A stretch of 64,000 nt of DNA, taken from positions 1,240,001 to 1,304,000 of the forward strand of contig JAOSKN010000001.1 in NCBI GenBank assembly GCA_027493525.1, in the 5' to 3' direction. The stretch is from Planctomycetota bacterium (GTDB lineage: Bacteria > Planctomycetota > SZUA-567 > H5-PLA8). Both the position numbers and the translations under genes were made by a program. The notes below the pieces were generated by a model. It ran no database searches, had not been told where the DNA came from, and worked only from the letters and a program-made list of their open reading frames with translations. Positions 53,662-62,122 of the stretch are shown here, piece after piece. Position 1 is the first letter of the stretch; each line of letters opens with the position of its first letter.

Positions 53662-54879
53662 TCATTGCGGGACCACGCCGTACTTCGGCTTGCCCTCGAA
53701 CTCGATCTTCAGCACCGCGCCCAGCGGGTCGGGCTCGCGCGGCGGGAGGCCCCAGAGCGTGAGCTTCTCGCCGTGCTGGCCCAGCATCAGCTCCTGCCCG
53801 GTGCTCATCAGGGTCGCGCGGCGGACCGGGGCGGCGAAGCCGGTCAAGACGATTGATGTACCGGGGTAATTGTTGAGGTATTCGTAGACGCAATTCCCCT
53901 TCTCGGTCGGCCAGCCGCAGTGATGCCACTGGAAGTTCGTGCGCGCCGCCCCATGGATCGCCTCGCCGTGGACGCGCATCCAGGCCCCGACTTGGCGCAG
54001 GATCGCGGCGGACTCGGCCGGCACGCGCCCGTCGGGTTCGGGGCCGATATTGAGCATGAAATTCCCGTCCAGGTGCACGATCCGCGTGAGGAGCCGGATC
54101 ACTTCGCGCGGGCTCTTGTGGTTGAAGTCGCCCGCGTGCCAGCCCCAGTTGTCGTTGAGCGTCATGTTGCTTTCCCACGCGCGGCCGGGCGGGCTGGCGG
54201 CGACGTGGTTCTCCGGCGTGTCGAAGTCCTCGGCCAGGTGCGAGCGGCAATTGATAATCAGGCCCGGCTGGAGCTTGCGCGCCATGCCGTTCAGCTCGTC
54301 CGCGCGCCAGCCTTTCTCGTCGTAGGGCCCCGGCCCGTCGTACCAAAGCACGTCGATCTTCCCGTAGTTCGTGCACAGCTCGCGCACCTGCCCGTGGACG
54401 TACTCGAGGAACGCCGCATGCCCGGCTTCGTCACCGTTCTGCTTCGCGAGCCAGCCCGGGTGCGACCAGTCCTTGAGCGAGTAGTACAGGCCCACGCGCA
54501 AGCCATGCCTGCGCAGCGCCTCGACGTACTCGGCGACGAGGTCCCGCCTGGGTCCGAGCTTGACCGTGGTGTGCTCGCTGAGCTTGGAATCCCACAGGCA
54601 GTAGCCGTCGTGGTGGCGCGTGGTGAGGGTCACGTACTTCATGCCGCCCTCGGCGGCGGTGCGCGCCCACTCTTCGGCGCAGCCGGGGCGCGGCTGGAAC
54701 CGGGGATAGAACTTGCGGTACTCCTCGAAGGGGATCCGCTCGCGGTTCATCACCCACTCGCCGCGTCCGGGGATCGCGTAGGCGCCGTAGTGGATGAACA
54801 TCCCGAAGCGCGCTTCGCGCCACCAAGCCATGCGCTCGGCGCGGGTCGGGTCGGGAAGCTGCGGGAGGCTGCTGATCAT
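53662..54879 (-). CDS. GH29 alpha-L-fucosidase
   Basis: 405 residues, no signal peptide, so probably cytoplasmic. Removes terminal alpha-L-fucose with retention. GH29 landmarks: WWREARFGMFIHYGAYAIPG, EWVMNRERIPFEEYRKFY, YVTLTTRHHDGYCLWDSKLS and IDVLWYDGPG, in which D181 is the nucleophile; LNIGPEPDGRVP is also typical. The acid/base residue is not identifiable with confidence, as is common in GH29. It is flanked on both sides by hicBA pairs on the same strand. Confidence 0.93.
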   Translation of the reverse strand: MISSLPQLPDPTRAERMAWWREARFGMFIHYGAYAIPGRGEWVMNRERIPFEEYRKFYPRFQPRPGCAEEWARTAAEGGMKYVTLTTRHHDGYCLWDSKLSEHTTVKLGPRRDLVAEYVEALRRHGLRVGLYYSLKDWSHPGWLAKQNGDEAGHAAFLEYVHGQVRELCTNYGKIDVLWYDGPGPYDEKGWRADELNGMARKLQPGLIINCRSHLAEDFDTPENHVAASPPGRAWESNMTLNDNWGWHAGDFNHKSPREVIRLLTRIVHLDGNFMLNIGPEPDGRVPAESAAILRQVGAWMRVHGEAIHGAARTNFQWHHCGWPTEKGNCVYEYLNNYPGTSIVLTGFAAPVRRATLMSTGQELMLGQHGEKLTLWGLPPREPDPLGAVLKIEFEGKPKYGVVPQ

Positions 54880-54963
54880 GATTCGGGATCCTCAGGGTCG
54901 TAGCTTGGGAGGAGATTAGCGGCGCGGGTCGGCGCGGCAAGTCGGTGCAGCAAGGCGTACGGC

Positions 54964-55155
54964 TCAGCGGCCGACCTCGGGCACTGACAGACCGCGGCAG
55001 ATTTTTCGGGCGAGAAGGTTGGCGATCTCGGTATGGCGAGGCACGGCTTCGATGGCGCCGGTCGCGGGGTTGGTCCAAAGCGAGTGCGCACCGCCCTCGC
55101 GCTTCAGGTGACAGCCGTGTTTGCGAAGATGACGCAACAGGTCGCCGCGCTTCAC
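54964..55155 (-). CDS. hicA: HicA-type toxin (second pair)
   Basis: 63 residues from a GTG start overlapping the antitoxin stop (GTGA). MKRGDLLRHLRKHGCHLKRE followed by GGAHSLWTNP is the classic HicA core, with the catalytic His H24 in GGAHS; EAVPRHTEIANLLARKICRG completes the fold. It belongs to a different HicA subtype from the one at 53170. Confidence 0.9.
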   Translation of the reverse strand: MKRGDLLRHLRKHGCHLKREGGAHSLWTNPATGAIEAVPRHTEIANLLARKICRGLSVPEVGR

Positions 55156-55394
55156 CCGACGATGACCTTTTCGCGGATCGCGTTCGCGGGCACGCCGCGC
55201 AAACCTTCTTTGAGCCGGTCTTCGAGAATGAGGGCGATGGCATCGGCCAGGCTGCGCCGCGCCTCGGCCTTTGTGCGGCCCTGCCCGTTGGCGCCGGGAA
55301 TCTCCGGGCAATACGCGACAAACCACTTGTCGTCGCGCTCGATGATCGCCGTGAATTCGTTGCGCAAAGGTCTGTGCTTTCGTGGCGCCGCCAT
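55152..55394 (-). CDS. hicB: HicB-type antitoxin (second pair)
   Basis: 80 residues. EFTAIIERDDKWFVAYCPEI followed by PGANGQGRTKAEARRSLADA is a standard HicB domain; the C-terminal IREKVIVG is short. It is divergent from cysS, with a 184-base gap. Confidence 0.9.
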   Translation of the reverse strand: MAAPRKHRPLRNEFTAIIERDDKWFVAYCPEIPGANGQGRTKAEARRSLADAIALILEDRLKEGLRGVPANAIREKVIVG

Positions 55395-55578
55395 CTTGAT
55401 CGTCACCCCGGGCCGGCCGTTGGAACCCCGCCTGACTCCCGGGCAGTATACCGCGGACTGCGCGCCGGAGACAGCCCCTCCCGCGCCCTTCCGCCGCTGG
55501 CATCCTGGCCCCGTCCGACTACCTTGGGATGTTTGGCGAAGCCGCAAGCCGAACGAACGAAGGAGCACGACCGTACCC

Positions 55579-57192
55579 ATGCTGCGCATCCTGAATTCGC
55601 AGTCGCGCCAGAAGGAAGAGTTCAAGCCGCTCGACCCGGCCGGGAAGCGCGTCGGGATCTACTGCTGCGGCCCGACGGTCTACGACAGCCTGCATGTCGG
55701 GCATCTGCGCGCGTACATCGTCCCCGACACGGTGCGCCGCTACCTGGAGTACAAGGGCTACCACGTCCGCTACGTGACCAACTTCACCGACGTGGACGAT
55801 AAGATCCTCAAGCGCGCGCTGGCCGAGAAGCGCGACTGGCGCGAGATCACCACGACGTACATCGCCGAGAGCCACGCGCTGATGCACCGGCTGAACATCC
55901 GCCCCGCCGACAGCTTCCCGCGCGCCACCGACCACATCCCCGAGATGCTCGAGATCGTCCGGCGCCTGCTCGAGGCGCAGAACGCCTACGTCGCCGCCGA
56001 CGGGGACGTCTACTTCGACACCGCCAGCTACGCGCGCTACGGGAACCTCTCCAGGCGCAAGCTCGAAGAGGAGGGAGCGAACCTCTCGGGGCGCATCGAC
56101 GAGGACCGCCTCGCCGTGAAGAAGAACAAGGGCGACTTCGTGCTCTGGAAGCTGAATCGGAACGACAAGGGCGAGCTGGCCAGGGGCGCCGAGCGGCTGC
56201 CGCGCTGGCCTTCGCCGTGGGGCGACGGCCGGCCCGGCTGGCACCTCGAGTGCAGCGCCATGTCGCACAAGTACCTCGGCGTGCCTTTCGACATCCACTG
56301 CGGCGGCATGGACCTGCTCTTCCCGCACCACGAGGACGAGAAGGCGCAGACCGAGTGCGCGTACTGCAAGGAGCTGAACGGCGCCGAGTCCGTCCGCTAC
56401 TGGGTCCACAACGCGTTCATCACCGTCAAGGCGCGCGACGAGGACGCGGGGCGCGAGGAGGTCCAGGCCGACGGCACCGTCAAGATGTCCAAGAGCCTCG
56501 GCAACGTGAAGTGGGCGCGCGAGATGATCTGGCCGGAAGGCCCCTACGACCCGATGGCCGTGCGCATGATGCTCCTCTCCAGCCACTACCGCTCGCCCAT
56601 CGTCTTCGAGCCGGCGATGCTCGACGAGGCCACCGCGAAGCTCGACCGGCTCTACAACGCCCTCGAGGGGCTCGACCGCGTCACCGGCGAGGATCCCACC
56701 GAGACGAAGAGCTGGAAGAAGACCTCCGAGGAGTTGGCGGCGCTGGAGGATCCGACCGCGCAGACGATCGGCGTCCCGCTGCTGAAGGCCGTGGGCCGCG
56801 CCGAGACGGCCTTCGAGTCGGCGATGGACGACGACTTCAACACCGCCGGCGCGCTGGGCGTGCTCTTCGAACTGGCCGCCGCCGTCAACCAGGAACTCGC
56901 GCGGCGCGGCGCGGCGGAGCCCTCGCCCGCCGAACGCGCCGGGTACGTCCACGCGGCGCGGACGCTGCGGCGGCTGCTGGGCGTGCTGGGGCTGCGCGAA
57001 CGGCGCGAGGTCGCGGCTTCCGGCGGCGGCGACACGCAGGGCTTCACCGACCTGATCCTCGAAGTCCGCAAGCTGGCCCGCGCCGGGAAGCAGTTCCCGC
57101 TCGCCGACGCGATCCGCGACGGGCTGGCGAAGCTGGGGTATGAGATCAAGGACCTGCCGACCGGGAAGTCGGAGGTGCGGAAGAAGGCTTGA
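55579..57192 (+). CDS. cysS: Cysteinyl-tRNA synthetase
   Basis: 537 residues from the ATG at 55579; upstream in-frame starts would add nonsense. Class I synthetase charging tRNA-Cys. Motifs: [20 protein letters not shown] (HVGH for HIGH, zinc Cys), [52 protein letters not shown] (KMSKS). The C-terminal DALR and anticodon helices follow ([20 protein letters not shown]). The segment with [20 protein letters not shown] is normal for the family. It is the first gene to the right of the second hicBA pair. Confidence 0.98.
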   Translation: MLRILNSQSRQKEEFKPLDPAGKRVGIYCCGPTVYDSLHVGHLRAYIVPDTVRRYLEYKGYHVRYVTNFTDVDDKILKRALAEKRDWREITTTYIAESHALMHRLNIRPADSFPRATDHIPEMLEIVRRLLEAQNAYVAADGDVYFDTASYARYGNLSRRKLEEEGANLSGRIDEDRLAVKKNKGDFVLWKLNRNDKGELARGAERLPRWPSPWGDGRPGWHLECSAMSHKYLGVPFDIHCGGMDLLFPHHEDEKAQTECAYCKELNGAESVRYWVHNAFITVKARDEDAGREEVQADGTVKMSKSLGNVKWAREMIWPEGPYDPMAVRMMLLSSHYRSPIVFEPAMLDEATAKLDRLYNALEGLDRVTGEDPTETKSWKKTSEELAALEDPTAQTIGVPLLKAVGRAETAFESAMDDDFNTAGALGVLFELAAAVNQELARRGAAEPSPAERAGYVHAARTLRRLLGVLGLRERREVAASGGGDTQGFTDLILEVRKLARAGKQFPLADAIRDGLAKLGYEIKDLPTGKSEVRKKA

Positions 57193-57346
57193 GGTTTGAA
57201 TAATACAGCTTTCCGTCCGCTTCCATTCCCGGCAGCAACTTGGCCCGATTCGTTCTCCTTTAAGGTAGATGCAGGCTGAACGCTGCACCTTGCGGCCTTC
57301 GGGGAGGCCGCGCTCCGCCTTATTGAACCATCGAAAGGTTGGCGCC

Positions 57347-58366
57347 ATGAACCGCACGCTTCGGGTGCTGCTCGGGCTGGTGGCGGTATGGACGTTCGCG
57401 GGGTCGCTGGCGCACGCTTCCGAGCAGGACGCCGAGGCCGCGCGGATCGAGGCGCGCCGGAAAGCGCGAGCCATGGCCGGCTTGCCGCCCGACGACCCCG
57501 CGGAGGCCGGCCGTACGCACGCCAAGGCGGGCGCCGCGGCGCCGGCGCTCGTGCCGGGCTTCGAGCCCCAGGCCGGCGGCTGGCCCGCCGATGCGCCCAA
57601 GGGCTTCCAGAAGGCGGTGAAGGTCGAGGGGCTCGACGAACCCGACGCGCTGTACCACCTTTTCGTCCCCAACGAGTACACGCCGCAGAAGGAATGGCCC
57701 GCGGCGCTGGTCCTGCACGGCGGCCCCGGCGGGAACGCGGGGAACCTCGTCCCGACCTTCGCCAAGCGGCTCACCGAGCGCGGCGTGCTCGCGATCTTCC
57801 CGCAGGCGCTGGGGAACAAGGTTTTGCTCGAATGGAATTATCCGCATCAAGTTCGCTACCTGCGCGCGATCGTCCAGCAAATCGCGCAGCGCTACCGCCT
57901 GGACCCTTCGCGCGTTTACCTGATGGGTCATTCGATGGGCGGCGGCGGGACGTGGTGCCAGGGCGCGCTGGGCAAGGACGTGTGGGCGGCCATCGCGCCG
58001 CTCTCGGGCTGGTACGCCGCGATGCCGCGCGTCAGTCCGGACCTGTACAAGGACCTGCCCGTCTACGCGATCCACGGCACGGCCGACGCGCAGGTTCCAT
58101 GCAGCCGGACCGATCTGGCCGAACAGGAGTTCAAGAAGCTGGGCAAGGCCGACTTCGTCTACCGGCGCCTCGACGGCGTGGGGCACGACGTCTTCACGGG
58201 CCAAGGCGAGGAACTGGACAAGCTCTGCGACTGGCTGGTGAAGCAGAAGCGCGCCGCGCCCGCGAACTGGGCCGGCGAGGAAGAGCAGCTCGTGAAGTAC
58301 GGGCGGTTCTTCAAGTGGTCGCCGGACGGTCCGCTGGGGAAATACGCGGAGGAGGGCGGGAAGTAG
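57347..58366 (+). CDS. Secreted alpha/beta-hydrolase (PHB-depolymerase/feruloyl-esterase-like)
   Basis: 339 residues; AAAGG upstream of the ATG. Signal peptide MNRTLRVLLGLVAVWTFAGSLAHA. LVLHGGPGGNAGNLVP gives the oxyanion loop, S196 in LMGHSMGGGGTW the nucleophile, D247 in IHGTADAQVP and H280 in GVGHDVF complete the triad. Such enzymes cleave ester side groups from plant polysaccharides or polyesters; the substrate is unknown. A GCGGCC...GGCCGC hairpin lies shortly upstream and may end the cysS transcript. Confidence 0.85.
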   Translation: MNRTLRVLLGLVAVWTFAGSLAHASEQDAEAARIEARRKARAMAGLPPDDPAEAGRTHAKAGAAAPALVPGFEPQAGGWPADAPKGFQKAVKVEGLDEPDALYHLFVPNEYTPQKEWPAALVLHGGPGGNAGNLVPTFAKRLTERGVLAIFPQALGNKVLLEWNYPHQVRYLRAIVQQIAQRYRLDPSRVYLMGHSMGGGGTWCQGALGKDVWAAIAPLSGWYAAMPRVSPDLYKDLPVYAIHGTADAQVPCSRTDLAEQEFKKLGKADFVYRRLDGVGHDVFTGQGEELDKLCDWLVKQKRAAPANWAGEEEQLVKYGRFFKWSPDGPLGKYAEEGGK

Positions 58367-58447
58367 GTGGGAGTTCTTGGAGTCTGCCGGGCGAGGAATC
58401 TTGACCTGAGAAAGCGGGAAGAATCAAATGGAAACTACAATTGTCAA

Positions 58448-58888
58448 ATGACCTATATCGCGGATATGGCGGCATGCGATTACTTTGGCTTGAATCATGG
58501 CGGCCATCTTATTGCCATTGGCTGGCTGGACAAAGCACATGACTACCCAAAAGGTACGTTAAAAGAAGATGATATTCTGCATCTAAATCACCTACTATTA
58601 AATCCCTTTCAACCAATGCTTTTCCTGGGGACGCACCAATGCAATCTCTGCGCATCTGATGGACCGGAAGGTTATCTAAACTTATTTGTTCCTGATCAGG
58701 GAGACATTCTTGTCGCACCCGAGCTGATCATGCACTACATCGAATTCCATAACTACTTACCACCACATCGATTCATGACTGCTTTGCGGAATTTGCCTGG
58801 CTCCAATGGCATAGAGTACGAGAGTAAACTAATTGCCAACAACGGATCATTCCTGTCATTGCCAGATAATACGTTTGGCGAACACTAA
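58448..58888 (+). CDS. Small cytoplasmic protein, AT-rich, probably of a DUF7919-like family
   Basis: 146 residues. The start MTYIADMAACDYF and the IAIGWLDKAHDYPKGTL block look like a family I know only as a domain of unknown function; the match is not certain. Residues HLNHLLLNPFQPMLFLGTHQ and YLNLFVPDQGDILVAPELIM follow. Composition is clearly AT-richer than the flanking genes, as in the gene at 46856, suggesting transfer. A seven-codon ORF (METTIVK) just upstream ends with a TGA overlapping this ATG. No strong Shine-Dalgarno for the main start. Confidence 0.6.
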   Translation: MTYIADMAACDYFGLNHGGHLIAIGWLDKAHDYPKGTLKEDDILHLNHLLLNPFQPMLFLGTHQCNLCASDGPEGYLNLFVPDQGDILVAPELIMHYIEFHNYLPPHRFMTALRNLPGSNGIEYESKLIANNGSFLSLPDNTFGEH

Positions 58889-59039
58889 GATCGATTTATG
58901 GCACAAAACAATGGCTGAACTGATCTATCTTGAAGCATGACCCGCAAATAAGGCTCAAAGCCTTCCCTCACTCACATCTTTCATGCAATCGACGCACCAA
59001 GGCGGTAAAACAGAACGACCCTACATTGAAAGGACCCCC

Positions 59040-59741
59040 ATGCCCGACGCCAAGCCCAACATCGTCTGCATCTTCGGACACCCCGACGACGCCACCTTCG
59101 TCATGGGCGGTACGGCGATGCTCTTGAAGGACCGCTACAAGATTCACGTGCTCGTCGTCACGCGCGGCGAGCGCGGCTACAAGTGGGCGGGACCCGGGCC
59201 GCTGGGGCCGCCGAACGCCGAGGTCGCCGCGACGCGTAGCGCCGAGGAGGCCCAGGCCGACGCGATGTTCGGCGCCGAGCCGGTCTTCCTCGACGAACCC
59301 GACTCCGAAATCTACGCGCACCGGGCCGTCTGCGAACGCGTCGCCGGCACCCTCGCCGAACTCAAGCCCGCCGCGCTCTTCACGCACTGGCCCTGCGAGA
59401 AGCCCGACCACGCCGCCGTCTGGGGCATCGCCTGGAAGGCGCTCCACCTCGCCAACCGCTTCTGGGAGACCGAGGTCTACATGGGCCTGATGAGCCACGA
59501 CGACCGCTGCGTCGTCAAGCCCGACATCCACGTGAACATCTCCGCCGTCTGGGAAGAGAAGCTCAAGATGATCGCCTTCCACAAGTCGCACGCCGAGGCC
59601 TGGACGAAGATCCTCAGCGACTACAACGGCTCCCTCGGCCGGCAGGTCTGGTGCGAGTACGCCGAAGCCTTCGCCACCGGCGCGCCGCTGATGGCCACGC
59701 GCTGGAAGCGAAAGGCGGGGAGCATTTTGATGGAGCTGTAA
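59040..59741 (+). CDS. PIG-L/LmbE-family deacetylase
   Basis: 233 residues; AAAGGA five bases before the ATG. Zinc motif IFGHPDDATFVMGG (H14, D16, D17) and HWPCEKPDHAAVWGIAWKA with further metal His are typical of PIG-L N-acetylglucosaminide deacetylases. Because bshC lies 2.4 kb downstream, this could serve as the bacillithiol deacetylase BshB, but the large family has many substrates and the assignment is only inferred. Cytoplasmic. Confidence 0.85.
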   Translation: MPDAKPNIVCIFGHPDDATFVMGGTAMLLKDRYKIHVLVVTRGERGYKWAGPGPLGPPNAEVAATRSAEEAQADAMFGAEPVFLDEPDSEIYAHRAVCERVAGTLAELKPAALFTHWPCEKPDHAAVWGIAWKALHLANRFWETEVYMGLMSHDDRCVVKPDIHVNISAVWEEKLKMIAFHKSHAEAWTKILSDYNGSLGRQVWCEYAEAFATGAPLMATRWKRKAGSILMEL

Positions 59742-59753
59742 GCGAAGTGAACG

Positions 59754-59828
59754 GTGAACAGTAACGGCACGGCATCGGGCGTCCGCCCGCAGCGTTCGCG
59801 GGGGCGAGAGCTTGCCGTTACTGTTCAC
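59754..59828. repeat. REP-like palindrome with 16-base perfect arms
   Basis: GTGAACAGTAACGGCA at 59754-59769 is matched by TGCCGTTACTGTTCAC at 59813-59828; a GC-rich inner part (CCGCCCGC...GCGGGGGC) pairs further. A partial copy of the arm start (GTGAAC) precedes it. Thirteen bases after the PIG-L stop, it may also end transcription. Looks like a dispersed repeat element. Confidence 0.75.
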
Positions 59829-59903
59829 TGGCCTCCCGATTCCAGTTTACTCTCGCCGCTTTGCCGAGTACGGTCCCCTCCTCCACCGCGTCCCGGAGCC
59901 TCC

Positions 59904-61241
59904 ATGCCCGACTACCGCCCGCTCTACCACGTCGCGCCGCCCACCGGCTGGCTGAACGATCCCAACGGCCTCGTCTGCCGCGACGGCGAGTACCACCTCT
60001 TCTACCAGTGGTGCCCGGACGTGAACGTCGACGGGATGCGCATGTACTGGGGACACGCGGTCAGCCGCGACCTGGCCCGCTGGGAGCACCTGCCGGTCGC
60101 GCTCGAGCCCGACGCGCTGGGCTCGATCTGGTCGGGCTGCGCCGTGGACGACGCGCGGAACACCTCCGGATTCTTTGGCGCCGGCGGCGGGCTGGTGGCG
60201 ATCTTCACGCATCATGCCGAGTTCGGCGCCGAACGACAGAGCCTCGCCTTCAGCGCCGACCGCGGGCGGACCTGGACGAAGCACGCGGGCAACCCCGTGC
60301 TGGGCGACGACGAGTCGCGAAACTTCCGCGACCCCAAGGTCTTCTGGCACGCCGAGACCTCGCGCTGGATCATGGTCGTCGGCGTGGACCACAAGCTCTA
60401 CGCCTCGGAGAACCTCCGCGACTGGACCTTCCTGAGCGCGCCGGAATTCTCCAGCGAGTGCCCCGACCTCTTCCCGCTCGAAGTCGAAGGGCGCGGCGAG
60501 CCGAAGTGGCTCCTGAGCCTCGGCGGATTCCGCTACGTCGCGGGGGACTTCGACGGCGTCCGCTTCTCACCCCTCAGCGGCCCGCATCTTGCCGATCACG
60601 GCCCGGACTTTTACGCCACGCAGAGTTGGGAAGCCGCGCCTGGCGGGCGGCGCATCTGGATCGGCTGGCTGAACCACTGGCGTTACGCGCGCGCGATACC
60701 CGAATTCGGCGCGCGCGGCGTCATGAGCATCCCGCGGGAACTGGCGCTGCGCGCGACCACCGACCAGGGCCTGCGCCTGATCCAGCGCCCGGTTCGCGAG
60801 CTTGAAAGCCTGCGCCGCGAGACCGTCGCGCCGTCCGGCGCCGAAGCGTCCTCCGGCAAGCGCTTCTACTCCGGCGACGCCTACGAACTGGAAGCCACGC
60901 TGGTCGTTGACGACGAGTTCGACCGCTGCGGCTTCCGGCTCCGCGCCTCGAAGACCCAGGAGACCCTCGTCGGCTACGACGGCCCCGCGGGCGGGGTCTT
61001 CCTCGACCGCGAACGCTCCGGCGGGACCGTCACGCGCGGCCGCTACGGCCTCGTGGGACGCGGCAAGCGCATCCCTCTCCGCGTCTTCGTGGACCGCGGC
61101 TCGGTGGAAGCCTTCTTCGACCACGGCCTGCGCGTCTTCTCCGCGCAGATCTTCCCCGACGCCGGCTCGCTGGACCTGGCATGGTTCAGCGAGAGCGGCA
61201 AGTGCCGCGCCGAGGACGTGAAGGTGCACCGGCTGGGCTGA
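59904..61241 (+). CDS. GH32 beta-fructosidase (levanase/sucrose-hydrolase type)
   Basis: 445 residues; GGAG five bases before the ATG, no signal peptide, so cytoplasmic. Five-bladed GH32 propeller with nucleophile D19 in WLNDPNG, transition-state D143 in FRDPKV and acid/base E185 in SSECPDLF. SWEAAPGGRRIWIGWLNHW is typical. A C-terminal beta-sandwich (LRVFVDRGSVEAFFDHGLRV) completes the family layout. Cleaves terminal beta-D-fructose; inulin, levan or sucrose cannot be told apart. It ends three bases before a convergent gene. Confidence 0.95.
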   Translation: MPDYRPLYHVAPPTGWLNDPNGLVCRDGEYHLFYQWCPDVNVDGMRMYWGHAVSRDLARWEHLPVALEPDALGSIWSGCAVDDARNTSGFFGAGGGLVAIFTHHAEFGAERQSLAFSADRGRTWTKHAGNPVLGDDESRNFRDPKVFWHAETSRWIMVVGVDHKLYASENLRDWTFLSAPEFSSECPDLFPLEVEGRGEPKWLLSLGGFRYVAGDFDGVRFSPLSGPHLADHGPDFYATQSWEAAPGGRRIWIGWLNHWRYARAIPEFGARGVMSIPRELALRATTDQGLRLIQRPVRELESLRRETVAPSGAEASSGKRFYSGDAYELEATLVVDDEFDRCGFRLRASKTQETLVGYDGPAGGVFLDRERSGGTVTRGRYGLVGRGKRIPLRVFVDRGSVEAFFDHGLRVFSAQIFPDAGSLDLAWFSESGKCRAEDVKVHRLG

Positions 61242-61244
61242 GGT

Positions 61245-61982
61245 TCATTCGCGCGCGGCGCCGGCCGGCCACACGATATCCTGCAGGATGACGCCTACCT
61301 CGCCTTCCTTCAACGCGGCTCCGGGGGCATAGGGCAAGAAAGCTACGCCGCTCGGGCGCGCGCCTGCCGCTGGCAGCTTCTTCAAAACCTGAACGAGGCG
61401 ATTCAGCATCTCGCCCGCGGGTTCCGCGCCGGGTTCCGTCCAAGATAGGGTCAGGCGCGAGGGCCGGTCCGAGGCATATTGGTCGAGTACCTGGAGCAAC
61501 GCCGCGGTCCGGTCGCGAACTCGGAGCGCGCGGCGCGACTCCGGATCTTCGTTCCGTTGGAGTGCCAATTCCAAGAGCCCGTCGGTCGAGTTGGACAGGA
61601 AAGCCTGTTCGTCGCGCGGCACGAAGGCGCGAGGCGAGCCGCGCCCCGGGCCGGGCAGCACCAGCCAGCCGTGCCGGCCGAAGAAGGCCGCCCACTGGAA
61701 TTCCTCAGGACAACCATCCACGTACTCGACGAGTTCCGAGGCTGTTTCCGCCGCACTGACTTGGCGATGATAGCAGGATACCCGACCCTGGCCGTTCACC
61801 CGCGCGGAATCGAACCGGACGCGCAGGATCACTTCGTCCCGCGCGTCGAGGTTCAATGGCTCGAAAGAAGCCAACTCCAGGCCCCGCGCGCGCGGCGAAT
61901 GGGCGCGAAGCATCCAGGTGGACATGCAGGCCGCAGCGCCCGCCAACAGCACCAGACTCACCCAAACGCCCCGCGTTGACAT
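61245..61982 (-). CDS. Membrane-anchored protein of unknown function
   Basis: 245 residues; AGGGG eight bases before the ATG. An uncleaved signal/anchor (VWVSLVLLAGAAACMSTWML) leads to an outside domain: FEPLNLDARDEVILRVRFDS, WAAFFGRHGWLVLPGPGRGS, LLQVLDQYASDRPSRLTLSW. No family was recognised. It is divergent from bshC. Confidence 0.65.
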   Translation of the reverse strand: MSTRGVWVSLVLLAGAAACMSTWMLRAHSPRARGLELASFEPLNLDARDEVILRVRFDSARVNGQGRVSCYHRQVSAAETASELVEYVDGCPEEFQWAAFFGRHGWLVLPGPGRGSPRAFVPRDEQAFLSNSTDGLLELALQRNEDPESRRALRVRDRTAALLQVLDQYASDRPSRLTLSWTEPGAEPAGEMLNRLVQVLKKLPAAGARPSGVAFLPYAPGAALKEGEVGVILQDIVWPAGAARE

Positions 61983-62122
61983 GCCGATCGCCCCTGGGCT
62001 GCCGACCCAACAAGAAAACGAGAATCGGCGGCGGAACTTGCAGAACCTCCAGCCCCCAGAACCCGCCTACGTCCCGATCCTGCCATTCAAGACCAGCCCG
62101 GCTTCGGCTAAGCTCTCGCGTC

